A DNA stretch of 64,000 nucleotides, taken from positions 372,001 through 436,000 of the forward strand of contig NZ_JALKBA010000002.1 of assembly GCF_023015805.1 (NCBI RefSeq). The letters are read 5' to 3'. The translations under genes were made by a program, and so were the position numbers. Below the pieces are notes generated by a model. The model saw nothing but the letters and a program-made list of their open reading frames with translations. It was not told where the DNA came from and did no database searches. Position 1 is the stretch's first letter, and each line of letters starts with the position of its first letter. Shown one piece after another: positions 27,277-36,216 of the stretch. Origin of the DNA: Cellulophaga sp. F20128 (lineage in GTDB: Bacteria > Bacteroidota > Bacteroidia > Flavobacteriales > Flavobacteriaceae).

Positions 27277-28197
27277 ATGAAGAGTAGGTTAAAAATATAT
27301 GTATTGATTTTTTGTGGATCAATGTTGATGCTATCCTGTAAATCTACCGCTATAGATACAATTACAAAGCCTCTTGCAAAACATGTTATTCTTATCGGAT
27401 CAGACGGTTTTGGAGCTTATGCTTTTAAAAATGGAAAATTCCCTAATTTAAGGAAAATGATGGATAAGGGCTCTTATTCTTTAGAAGCTCGGTCAGTTTT
27501 GCCATCATCCAGTGCTGTTAATTGGGCATCCATGATTATGGGCTCTCCTCCAGAATTGCACGGCTTTACAGAATGGGGAAGTAAAACACCAGAAATACCA
27601 TCTCGTGTAATTGGTAAGGGAGGCATTTACCCTTCACTTTTTAGCTTGCTCGAAACGCAAGTACCCAACGAAAAAAAAGGTGTAATTTATACTTGGGGTG
27701 GTATCGGCTATTTGTTTGAAAAAAATATGGTGGATATGGATGTCAATGGTGCATCGGACCAAGAAACAATGGAAACGGCTTTGGAGTTTATCACTAACGA
27801 AAAGCCTGTATTTACCTTTGTTCATTTTTCAGAACCAGATAATACAGGCCATGCAATTGGACACGATATTCAAGAATATTATGCAGCGGCTGAAAATATA
27901 GACCGGTTAATTGGGAAGATAATAGCAGGACTAGAGGCTGCCAATATGATGGAGGATACGGTTATTTTGTTTAGCTCGGATCATGGTGGTGTAAACAAAG
28001 GACATGGTGGTAAAACACTAGTTGAAATGGAAATTCCATGGATTATTTATGGAAGCAATATTCAGGCCAAAGGTAAATTGAATTCTACCATTATTACCTA
28101 CGATACTGCGGCTACCATTGCTCATATTCTAGGGTTGGAAACCCCAGAATTTTGGAGAGGAAAGAATATTACTGAAGTTTTTGAAAATGAAAAATAA
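27277..28197 (+). CDS. NPP-like phosphodiesterase/alkaline phosphatase superfamily lipoprotein
   Basis: A 306-residue lipoprotein (lipobox MLSC, Cys21). Metal ligands of the nucleotide pyrophosphatase/phosphodiesterase family are present: Asp43 (IGSDGFGAY), Asp188 and His192 in SEPDNTGHAIG, Asp235-His236 in SSDHGG, and a later GHGG. The nucleophile position of the NPP motif PTxTxPN is PSSSAVN here, making Ser79 the candidate. There is no formylglycine motif, so it is not an S1 sulfatase although it shares the fold. It overlaps the next sulfatase by 11 bp. Possible roles are cleavage of a phosphodiester on the glycan or of a sulfate or phosphate monoester; none is proven. Confidence 0.8.
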   Translation: MKSRLKIYVLIFCGSMLMLSCKSTAIDTITKPLAKHVILIGSDGFGAYAFKNGKFPNLRKMMDKGSYSLEARSVLPSSSAVNWASMIMGSPPELHGFTEWGSKTPEIPSRVIGKGGIYPSLFSLLETQVPNEKKGVIYTWGGIGYLFEKNMVDMDVNGASDQETMETALEFITNEKPVFTFVHFSEPDNTGHAIGHDIQEYYAAAENIDRLIGKIIAGLEAANMMEDTVILFSSDHGGVNKGHGGKTLVEMEIPWIIYGSNIQAKGKLNSTIITYDTAATIAHILGLETPEFWRGKNITEVFENEK

Positions 28198-29731
28198 ATT
28201 TATCCTAAGTGCCATAGGCTTTTTATTTTTTTTTGCCTGCAAGCAAGAAAAGAAAGAAGTAGTTGTTGAAAAGAAACCAAATATTATTTTGTTTTTTGTA
28301 GACGATATGGGGTGGCAAGATACTTCTGTGCCCTTTTGGAACAAACGCACGCCCTTTAATGATTTGTACAAAACCCCAAATATGGAGCGTTTGGCAAAAG
28401 AAGGAATGAAATTTACCCAGGCTTATGCCACGGCAGTATGTTCGCCAACACGGGTGAGTTTAATGACTGGGATGAATGCTGCACGACATAGAGTTACCAA
28501 TTGGACCCTTAAAAAGGATGCTTTGCAGCCTATGGAAACCAACCATAAAGAATTACAATTTCCGGAATGGAACGTCAATGGGTTGAGTCCGGTAAAAGGT
28601 ATAGACAAGGCGGTTTATGCTACACCCTTACCTCAGTTGTTACAGGAAGCCGGCTATTATACTATTCACTCAGGAAAAGCTCATTTTGGAGCCATTGGAA
28701 CGCCGGGAGCTAATCCCATAAACTTAGGTTTTGACGTAAATATAGCAGGACATGCTGCAGGTGCACCAGAAAGCTATTTGGGAACTGAAAATTTTGGAAA
28801 TGGAAAAAATGGTAAAGAAGTTTGGGCAGTGCCTGGGTTGGAAAAATACCACGGAAAAGATATTTTTTTAACTGAGGCACTAACGCAAGAAGCTTTGTTG
28901 TCTGTGGATAATGCCGTAAAGGCTGAGCAACCTTTCTTTTTATATATGGCGCATTATGCGATACATACACCTTTATATGGGGATGATAGGTATGTTCAAA
29001 AATATTTGGATATTGGTTTAGATCCTAAAGAAGCTAAATATGCTTCTATGATAGAAGGTATGGATAAGAGTTTAGGCGATATTATGAATTATTTGGATGA
29101 CAATAAGCTTTCAGATAATACGATCCTTCTATTTATGTCAGACAATGGAGGACTAAGTGTACATGGGCGTGGTGGTAAACCAAACACACATAACAAACCC
29201 TTAAACAGTGGTAAAGGTTCTGTTTATGAGGGCGGAATTAGAGAGCCAATGTTGGTAAAATGGCCTGAAAAAGTACAACCAAATTCGGTTACGGATGAAA
29301 AAGTAATTATAGAAGATTTTTATCCTACGATTTTGGAAATAGCAGGTGTAGAAAGTCCAAAAACGGTTCAAACTGTAGACGGAATAAGTTTTGTTTCTGT
29401 ACTGAATAATAAAAAAGCAATAGTAAAGAATAGACCTTTATTTTGGCATTACCCCAATGAATGGGGGCCATCAGGGCCAGGAATAGGCGCTTCAAGTGCA
29501 GTTAGATTTGGAGATTATAAGCTTGTGTATTACCATTTAGATAGCCGGATGGAGCTTTTTAATATCAAAGAAGATATTGGTGAAGTAACAAATTTAGTGG
29601 AATCCAATACTGATAAAGTAAAGGAGTTAGCCAAAATTTTATCAGATCATTTGCGTAAAGTAGATGCACAGATGCCATCGCTTAAAAAAACAGGGATCAA
29701 GGTGGCCTTGCCAGATGCTATTGTTCCTTAA
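28187..29731 (+). CDS. S1-family sulfatase (Cys type)
   Basis: A 514-residue lipoprotein (lipobox FFAC, Cys18) with formylglycine site Cys85 in AVCSPTRVSLMTG. Other marks are FFVDDMGWQD for metal, HSGKAHFGAIG, MAHYAIHTPL, and MSDNGG. I use ATG 28187 rather than the TTG two codons upstream. The gene overlaps the NPP-like gene by 11 bp, so the two are translationally coupled. The sequence is of the arylsulfatase A-like group and distinct from the 16-19 kb pair. It is followed after 12 bp by the propeller-GH29 gene, hinting that both act on one oligosaccharide. Confidence 0.93.
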   Translation: MKNKFILSAIGFLFFFACKQEKKEVVVEKKPNIILFFVDDMGWQDTSVPFWNKRTPFNDLYKTPNMERLAKEGMKFTQAYATAVCSPTRVSLMTGMNAARHRVTNWTLKKDALQPMETNHKELQFPEWNVNGLSPVKGIDKAVYATPLPQLLQEAGYYTIHSGKAHFGAIGTPGANPINLGFDVNIAGHAAGAPESYLGTENFGNGKNGKEVWAVPGLEKYHGKDIFLTEALTQEALLSVDNAVKAEQPFFLYMAHYAIHTPLYGDDRYVQKYLDIGLDPKEAKYASMIEGMDKSLGDIMNYLDDNKLSDNTILLFMSDNGGLSVHGRGGKPNTHNKPLNSGKGSVYEGGIREPMLVKWPEKVQPNSVTDEKVIIEDFYPTILEIAGVESPKTVQTVDGISFVSVLNNKKAIVKNRPLFWHYPNEWGPSGPGIGASSAVRFGDYKLVYYHLDSRMELFNIKEDIGEVTNLVESNTDKVKELAKILSDHLRKVDAQMPSLKKTGIKVALPDAIVP

Positions 29732-29743
29732 AATACTTATAGA

Positions 29744-32122
29744 ATGAAAATTAAATGTATTATCCTTCTTTGTTTCAGTCTTTCGTTTGCCATTGGTCAA
29801 ACAAAAGAAGATGATTTGTTTGTATATGATCGGTTTGAAAATGTCACTGAGGATAATATTTTTAAAACTGAAGGCTATTACAATTGGGGTGCATCCATTG
29901 TAAAAGGGAAGGATGGAAAATACCATAATTTTTATGCACGTTGGAAAAAAGAATATGGTTTTGGAGGTTGGTTAACACATTCTGAGGTTGCACATGCAAC
30001 AAGTAAAAATCCTTATGGCCCGTGGATATATAAGGAAACGGTTTTAAAAGGAAACAGGAATGGATCATGGGATGCAATTACAGCCCACAATCCGAAGATA
30101 AAACATTTTGAAGGGAAGTACTACCTCTACTATATCAGTACTAATTTAGGCGAAAACACCTATACGGAAGAAGATTTAGTTGAAACAGCCAAAGTCGGGT
30201 ATAATCATTCTAATTGGAAAATTTTACGTCCCAATCAGCGAACAGGAGTAGCTGTTTCCAGTTCATTAAATGGCCCTTGGAAAAGAATAGATAAACCGCT
30301 AATAGAACCTGGAGGTCCCATTACTACTCTTACGGTAAACCCGGCAATTGATAGAGGCAAAGACGGAAAGTATTATCTGGTCGTAAAGGGAGACAAGCCT
30401 AATGAAACTAAGTTTGTTAGAAATCAGGCAATTGCTATTGCAGACAAGCCAGCGGGGCCTTTTGTTATTCAAGAAAAACCAGTTATAGATTACCTAGATA
30501 CGGAAGATATGTCTATTTGGTATGATGAGGTTCGGGAACGTTTTTATGGTGTGTTTCACGCCCACACCTATATTGGTATGGTGACTTCTTCTAATGGAGT
30601 GGACTGGGAGAAAGCCAATGAATATATTTTAAAAACAAAAGACATAACCATGGAAGACGGTACTGTACTAGTACCGGGTAGAATGGAACGTCCATTTATT
30701 TATGAAGAAAACGGTGTGCCTTTAGTATTGTCGGTTGCTGTTAAAAAAGGCGATGAATCCTATACTGTTTTTATACCTATTGAAAAAAATGATGTACCCA
30801 AACCCAACAAACGACAATTGGCTTGGCAAGAAGCAGAGTTAGGTGTGGTTTTTCATTATGATTTGCACGTGTTTGATGGTATTAAATATGGGCAAGGCAA
30901 TAATCGCATTGACCCTATTGCTGATTATCAAATTTTTAATCCAAAAAAGTTAGATACAGACCAGTGGGTAAAGGCAGCAAAAGACGCTGGGGCAACCTTT
31001 GCTATTTTAACGGCAACCCATGAAACAGGCTTTGCATTGTTTCAATCCAAGGTAAATCCATATAGCGTAAAAGCATTAAATTGGCGAGATGGTAAAGGAG
31101 ATGTGGTAGCTGATTTTATAGCGAGTTGTAGAAAATACGGTATTAAGCCAGGGATCTATTTGGGAATCCGATGGAACTCCTTTATGGGGGTGCATGATTT
31201 TAAGGTTAACGGAGAAGGTGCATTTAAAGAGAATCGACAAAAGTGGTACAATAAAATGGTAGAAGGTATGGTAAAAGAGATTTGTACCAACTACGGGGAA
31301 TTGTTTGAGATTTGGTTCGATGGTGGGGCAGACCATCCTAAAAATGGAGCGCCCGATGTATTGCCAATCGTTCGTCAATACCAACCCAATTGTTTGTTTT
31401 ATCACAATGGTCAGCTGGCAGAAGCCCGTTGGGGCGGATCAGAATCCGGTATTGTAGGCTACCCAAATTGGTCAACCTTTACCTACCCTGCAACAGGCGC
31501 CGGAGAAAGTGCCAAGGCAAATATTGCGAAAGACAATTTTAAATTATTAAAACATGGCGATGTTAACGGTAGCTATTGGGTGCCGGCTATGGCAGATGCC
31601 CCGTTACGAGGGTATAACGGTAGGCATGAATGGTTTTGGGAGCCCGATGACGACGGTCATTTATTTCCTGTTGAAAACCTCATGGAAATGTATTATAAAT
31701 CGGTGGGAAGAAATGCAACCTTGATTATGGGATTAACACCTAATCCAGATGGTGTATTGCCAGAGCCAGATGTTATACGTTTAAAAGAATGGGGAACTGA
31801 ATTGAAAAGAGTATTTTCAAATCCATTGGCTACAGTAGCAGGAACAGAAAATACAATTAATATGCGCTTTAACAAGCCAACGACTGTAAATCAAATTGTA
31901 ATTCAAGAAGATATTAGCAAGGGAGAGCGGGTTAGAGAATATCGTATTGAAGGTTATTTAAAAGGGAAATGGTCTCTCATTGAAACCGGAGAAAGCATTG
32001 GACACAAAAGAATTCAGAAATTTGATACGGTTGAGGTTACACGTTTGCGTTTGCGAATCATAAAGGCAGATGCAGAACCTGTAATTAAAAACTTTAGCTC
32101 CTATTTTGTGAGCAGAGATTAA
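29744..32122 (+). CDS. two-domain hydrolase: N-terminal five-bladed beta-propeller fused to divergent GH29
   Basis: A 792-residue secreted protein (signal peptide MKIKCIILLCFSLSFAIGQ). Residues 25-345 look like a five-bladed GH43/GH117-type propeller: NWGASIVKGKDGKYHNFY, AHNPKIKHFEGKYYLYY, NPAIDRGKDGKYYLVV, DMSIWYDEVRERFYGVFH, ERPFIYEENGVP. Residues 355-690 are a GH29 barrel with nucleophile Asp526 in FEIWFDGGAD. The GH29 motif KHHDGF is changed to ATHETGF (425-430), and HFG is FHYDLH. A discoidin-like tail (about 695-792) follows. Two catalytic folds in one chain suggest sequential removal of two residues. The propeller may be active or only bind glycan. It is the last gene of the hydrolase block. 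Confidence 0.8.
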   Translation: MKIKCIILLCFSLSFAIGQTKEDDLFVYDRFENVTEDNIFKTEGYYNWGASIVKGKDGKYHNFYARWKKEYGFGGWLTHSEVAHATSKNPYGPWIYKETVLKGNRNGSWDAITAHNPKIKHFEGKYYLYYISTNLGENTYTEEDLVETAKVGYNHSNWKILRPNQRTGVAVSSSLNGPWKRIDKPLIEPGGPITTLTVNPAIDRGKDGKYYLVVKGDKPNETKFVRNQAIAIADKPAGPFVIQEKPVIDYLDTEDMSIWYDEVRERFYGVFHAHTYIGMVTSSNGVDWEKANEYILKTKDITMEDGTVLVPGRMERPFIYEENGVPLVLSVAVKKGDESYTVFIPIEKNDVPKPNKRQLAWQEAELGVVFHYDLHVFDGIKYGQGNNRIDPIADYQIFNPKKLDTDQWVKAAKDAGATFAILTATHETGFALFQSKVNPYSVKALNWRDGKGDVVADFIASCRKYGIKPGIYLGIRWNSFMGVHDFKVNGEGAFKENRQKWYNKMVEGMVKEICTNYGELFEIWFDGGADHPKNGAPDVLPIVRQYQPNCLFYHNGQLAEARWGGSESGIVGYPNWSTFTYPATGAGESAKANIAKDNFKLLKHGDVNGSYWVPAMADAPLRGYNGRHEWFWEPDDDGHLFPVENLMEMYYKSVGRNATLIMGLTPNPDGVLPEPDVIRLKEWGTELKRVFSNPLATVAGTENTINMRFNKPTTVNQIVIQEDISKGERVREYRIEGYLKGKWSLIETGESIGHKRIQKFDTVEVTRLRLRIIKADAEPVIKNFSSYFVSRD

Positions 32123-32727
32123 TTCGTATCATTTCAATGAGATAGAAAAGGGTGGGTCGTTACATAGGTTGAACGGTAGTTGGAGTTCGTTGTCAATGAC
32201 CATTTAAAACCCTGCAGCGCCTAAATATATCATGGGTTGTCAAGAGAAATCTCAAAAAAATAGTGGTATTAATAGACCAACCCCCAACATCCGCAATAGG
32301 AATTTCAATCCTTTGGAGTATTGAAATCGTGCAAAAAATCGACTTCTATTATAGTGGTAGTAGGCCTATATTAACTCACCTAGATAATATAGCTAAATAG
32401 ATCAGGAATAAGCCCTTGGAAGCCCGCATTTATAGCAAGATTCCAGGATCTTACCATTGGTATGATGTAAGAAGCACTTTTGATTATAAAAAGGGAATTT
32501 GCAGTCAGCAATTCCTAGAAGTAGTAAATAAAGATGTAAAATTACAAAGGATTATAAAGGCCATAAAAAAAATGGCAATTCTTGGTCTTAAGCTAAACGA
32601 ACTTGGAAGTTTATTGGAGAATAGGTAATTTTAAGCGGGAAATGCCATACTAAAAAAACCTTAGTTGCATTTTAAGCTAATGCTTAAATTTATAGTATTA
32701 TTATTGTAGAGCGTAAAGTAGCAGTTA
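32123..32727. other. intergenic region (605 bp)
   Basis: No clear gene lies here. It contains a perfect inverted repeat ATTTCAAT/ATTGAAAT at 32302-32327 with a 10-base loop and no T-run. A weak 70-codon frame (32416-32628) is listed separately. The last 100 bp should hold the promoter of the regulator gene. Confidence 0.5.
32416..32628 (+). CDS. doubtful small ORF, unknown; possible gene remnant
   Basis: Seventy codons run from a TTG with an in-frame stop just upstream (32398-32400). The translation includes GSYHWYDVRSTFDYKKG and a lysine-rich amphipathic end (IIKAIKKMAILGLKLNELG). I recognise no family. It may be a leftover of a lost gene between the hydrolase block and the regulator, or chance. 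Confidence 0.2.
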   Translation: MEARIYSKIPGSYHWYDVRSTFDYKKGICSQQFLEVVNKDVKLQRIIKAIKKMAILGLKLNELGSLLENR

Positions 32728-35613
32728 ATGAAAAAAAAATATTTTAGCCTAGTATTATTTCTCATCCTTACTTGTTTTTATGCATGGTCTCAAGAATATC
32801 CCTTTGATCATGTAACAACCGTAAATGGGCTGTCGCATAATGAAGTACGGAAGATCACAAAAGATTCGGAAGGGTTTCTATGGTTTGGTACCCAAAATGG
32901 TTTAAATAGGTTTGATGGCTACCGTTTTAAAGTTTTTAAAAATAGTCCAAAGGATAGTACTAGTATCCTAGGCGATAAAATATACGCACTTGCGGCAAGT
33001 AAGCATAAGTTATGGGTGGGTACCACAACCGGTTTAAGTGTAATTAATACAGCTTCGTTAGAAGTCCTTTCTACCAAAAAACTCTTTGAAACTATTGGTA
33101 GCACCTTAATTCTTCATCTATATTCGGGGCCTAATAATACGGTTTGGGCAACTACAGAAGCCCATAATTATATTATTGATGCAACCAGTCTTGAAGTCAA
33201 AACAGTTTTAAAGGACTATAAGATCGCATGTGTGGCCAATGGATTAAAAAATACCTATTGGTTAGGAACAGACAAAGGACTCTTGCAATATGATCTTACG
33301 CAGTCTAAAGTTCTAAAAACATATGATTTTGGCCGAGGTCACTTTAATGCCTATGATTTGGATGAAATTTATACCAATGATTATGGAGAAATATGGGTAA
33401 CCCTCGGTAGTACTATATTTAGATACCAATCTGAAAGGGATAGATTTATAGAAGTTTTTAATGGTAAATCGTTAAACTCTATAGCAGAGGATCATAACGG
33501 AAATCTCTTATTTGGTAGTTATGGCGAGGGTTTTGTGCGTTACAATAGGGCTAGTGGTCAATTTAAAACTTTTAGTGCAGATCCTGTAAATCGCACAGCA
33601 TTGAGTAGTAATGATGTCTATGAAATCTTTGTTACGGAAGAAAATACCGTTTGGGTTGGTACCCAAGAGGGGTTAGATTATTATGATTTTTCAAGGCATA
33701 GATTTAAAAGTTTGGTTCATTTGCCCAAGGACAGTAATAGTTTAGGCAATAATTTTGTACAGACCATTTACCAAGATAAGGACGGTGTATTTTGGATTGG
33801 TATGCGAAACGGAATTGATAAGGTTCTTTTTGAAGAAGGGTACCAAAATCCTAAGGTTATTCATTTTAAGGCAAACGAAAACCTTTTATCTCAATTAAAT
33901 GAGGATCATATTATTAGTATTTACCGAGACTCTAAAGGGAGAATGTGGATTGCTACCATGAGCAACGGATTGGTTTTGTATGACGATGTAAAACAATTGC
34001 TAAAGTGGTTTAAAAATGATCAAAGCAATAGTGAAAGTATTGTTTCCAATTCTGTGCGTTCTATTATGGAGGATCACCTAGGGCGGTTGTGGTTTGGTAC
34101 CGGCGGAGGCCTTGCTTTGTTAAAGGATAAAGGCAATGGGGATTATGGTTTTGAAAATTTCAGCTATTCTAAATACGATACCGGTTCCTTGCCATTGAAC
34201 GATATTTATTCAGTTTTTCAGGATAGTAAAAAAAGGATTTGGATTGGGATGAACCATGGAGGGGTTAGCCTTTTAGAAGAACAAGGGAATGGTATTCGTT
34301 TTTTAAGGTTCGTAAATGAGCCGACTAATAAAACTTCAATAAGCAATAATGAGGTATTTGTTATTTATGAAGATACGAAGGAACAACTATGGTTTGGTAC
34401 TTCAGGGGGTGGACTAAATTTATTAAAGGAAGACGGTAATCCTAACTACAACAAAGGGTATTATTTTAAAAGATTTACTGAAGCTGATGGACTTTCAGAC
34501 AACGAGGTAAATGGCATATTAGAAGATGATTCGGGTAATTTATGGATTGCTACCAATAAGGGGTTGTCTCAGTTTAAGGAAAATAAAGGACAATTTGTAA
34601 ATTATACAACCTATGATGGCGTGTTAAAAGGGAAGTTTAGAAAAAATGCACAATGGAAAACAAAAGATGGGACACTTTTTTTTGGGGGAACGGCCGGAAT
34701 TAATTTTTTTAACCCCAATGATTCTAAAGCAAATAATATAGCGCCACAACCGGTTTTTACTGGTTTGTTTATAGATGGGAATGAAATTGTGCAAGGGCAA
34801 GAACTAGACGGTAGTATTATTCTTAAAAGCCCTTTAGGATTAGGGTCTTTAATTACACTGCCGGCAAAAGATAACAGATTTGAAATTGAATTTTCTGCCT
34901 TGTCTTATACCTCTCCTTTACGCAATGAATATGCCTATAAATTAGAAGGTATAGATGTAGATTGGAATATTACTTCTGATGAGAATCCAAGGGCAAGCTA
35001 TTCTAAATTACCTAGCGGTCAATATCGGTTTTATTTAAAATCAGCCAATAGCGATGGGGTGTGGAATGAAGATGCTATTCACCTAGACTTTTTGGTGAAA
35101 GGGTCTTTTTTTAATGGCAAATTTTTTAAAATTATGGGGATCCTACTTTTTCTATCAACGCTAGTCTTAGGCTATTTACTGTATATAAATTATGGGAAAG
35201 GTGGCAGTCTAAAAGAGTTTAACCGAAAAATTAAAAAACCGGTTAAAATATTGGATCCAGAAACTGAATTTGAAATTATAGCAGAAGTTTCGGCATTGGA
35301 TCAATTGATGAATAGGGAACAACTGTACTTAGATGCGGAATTAAGCTTAAACCAGTTGGCGGAAAAAATGGGAGTTAGTGCAAACCACCTCTCTATGTTG
35401 CTTAATGATGCGATAGGAAAGAATTTTTATGATTATGTCAATCATTTTCGGGTAGAGGAAGTAAAACAAAGACTGACAAATCCAAACTATTCAAAACAAA
35501 CTATATCTTCAATTGGTGGAGATTGTGGTTTCAATTCTAAATCGGCTTTTAATAGAATTTTTAAAAATTCAACAGGTAAAACTCCAAGTCAATATCAAAA
35601 TAAACCCAGCTAG
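32728..35613 (+). CDS. membrane sensor-regulator: two-component propeller, Y_Y_Y domain, TM, AraC HTH (no kinase)
   Basis: A 961-residue protein. After a signal peptide (MKKKYFSLVLFLILTCFYAWS) come many two-component-regulator propeller repeats (for example DSEGFLWFGTQNGLNRFDG, DSKGRMWIATMSNGLVLYD, DDSGNLWIATNKGLSQF). A Y_Y_Y-type domain follows at about 700-790 (IEFSALSYTSPLRNEYAYKLEGID). One transmembrane helix lies at about 798-821, with a cytoplasmic AraC HTH at about 850-961 ending STGKTPSQYQNK. This is the sensor half of a hybrid two-component system joined directly to the DNA-binding half, with no histidine kinase or receiver. It lies before susC, so it is the likely sensor of an imported oligosaccharide and a candidate reader of the GTCYTA sites. 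Confidence 0.85.
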   Translation: MKKKYFSLVLFLILTCFYAWSQEYPFDHVTTVNGLSHNEVRKITKDSEGFLWFGTQNGLNRFDGYRFKVFKNSPKDSTSILGDKIYALAASKHKLWVGTTTGLSVINTASLEVLSTKKLFETIGSTLILHLYSGPNNTVWATTEAHNYIIDATSLEVKTVLKDYKIACVANGLKNTYWLGTDKGLLQYDLTQSKVLKTYDFGRGHFNAYDLDEIYTNDYGEIWVTLGSTIFRYQSERDRFIEVFNGKSLNSIAEDHNGNLLFGSYGEGFVRYNRASGQFKTFSADPVNRTALSSNDVYEIFVTEENTVWVGTQEGLDYYDFSRHRFKSLVHLPKDSNSLGNNFVQTIYQDKDGVFWIGMRNGIDKVLFEEGYQNPKVIHFKANENLLSQLNEDHIISIYRDSKGRMWIATMSNGLVLYDDVKQLLKWFKNDQSNSESIVSNSVRSIMEDHLGRLWFGTGGGLALLKDKGNGDYGFENFSYSKYDTGSLPLNDIYSVFQDSKKRIWIGMNHGGVSLLEEQGNGIRFLRFVNEPTNKTSISNNEVFVIYEDTKEQLWFGTSGGGLNLLKEDGNPNYNKGYYFKRFTEADGLSDNEVNGILEDDSGNLWIATNKGLSQFKENKGQFVNYTTYDGVLKGKFRKNAQWKTKDGTLFFGGTAGINFFNPNDSKANNIAPQPVFTGLFIDGNEIVQGQELDGSIILKSPLGLGSLITLPAKDNRFEIEFSALSYTSPLRNEYAYKLEGIDVDWNITSDENPRASYSKLPSGQYRFYLKSANSDGVWNEDAIHLDFLVKGSFFNGKFFKIMGILLFLSTLVLGYLLYINYGKGGSLKEFNRKIKKPVKILDPETEFEIIAEVSALDQLMNREQLYLDAELSLNQLAEKMGVSANHLSMLLNDAIGKNFYDYVNHFRVEEVKQRLTNPNYSKQTISSIGGDCGFNSKSAFNRIFKNSTGKTPSQYQNKPS

Positions 35614-36216
35614 CATTTGGAAGTGTTTACTATTTAATTTTTCTGTTGTAACAGCGGTTTCAACGGGCCATTATTTATTACTTCTAAGTCTTTAGCTTCT
35701 TCTTATAACATTTGGGAAACACCGTTAAATGACCTGTCTATACTTTAGTTCGAATCAAAAAACTACAATTTCTTTTTACTTTTCAGCTCCATATCTAAAT
35801 TATTTTTGAGCTGTTAGGTAACTTTTAACAGGGCTTCAATTTTGGAATAATGCTTCAATTTAGGGGCTACTCTAGCAAACTAAAGTAGTCTTACAAGGTT
35901 AACGTTTCTGTGTCCAAATTTATTTAAGTTAAATGCTTCTTTATCCCTATTTTAAAGGGTTTTTTAGGGAGTTAGCCCATGTCCTAATGCTCATTAGGAC
36001 ACTTTTTAAGCGCATACTTTGTCCTAATTTTTCTTTTAGGTCGATTTTCACTGTGTATTGTGGTAAAATCGTAAGGTATTAGTCTTTATATTAATTAATC
36101 TTTATTTCAAATGTTAAAAAACAAATTTTATGATATAAAACACCAATGCTAAAAGTTGTGCTCTTTTCGGGAGTAGCCTTAACTAAGAATAAATAACAAT
36201 CAAAAACCTATTAAGA
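35614..36216. other. intergenic region (603 bp) carrying the susC promoter
   Basis: No gene is visible. A weak hairpin CCCT...AGGG followed by six T (about 35945-35966) could end transcription from the regulator. Two GTCYTA palindromes follow (listed separately), then TAAAATCG at 36064-36071 as a poor -7 candidate. That leaves a leader of about 140 bases before susC. Confidence 0.55.
35981..36042. promoter_or_regulatory. paired palindromic operator upstream of susC (40-bp period)
   Basis: Site 1 (35981-36000) is GTCCTAATG-CT-CATTAGGAC, a perfect 9-bp inverted repeat. Site 2 (36021-36042) is GTCCTA-N10-TAGGTC. The two begin exactly 40 bp apart with a 20-bp spacer between them. The same arrangement occurs at 58393-58454. 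This is typical of a dimeric regulator bound twice on one DNA face; the propeller-AraC protein just upstream is the obvious candidate. Confidence 0.7.

Noticed and set aside
32302-32327. Perfect ATTTCAAT/ATTGAAAT inverted repeat as a terminator of the propeller-GH29 gene
   Set aside because: No T-run follows and it is 180 bp past the stop codon; its role is unclear.
36042-36071. CGATTTT/AAAATCG hairpin just after the susC operator as a riboswitch or attenuator
   Set aside because: Short stem that overlaps the likely promoter rather than the leader.
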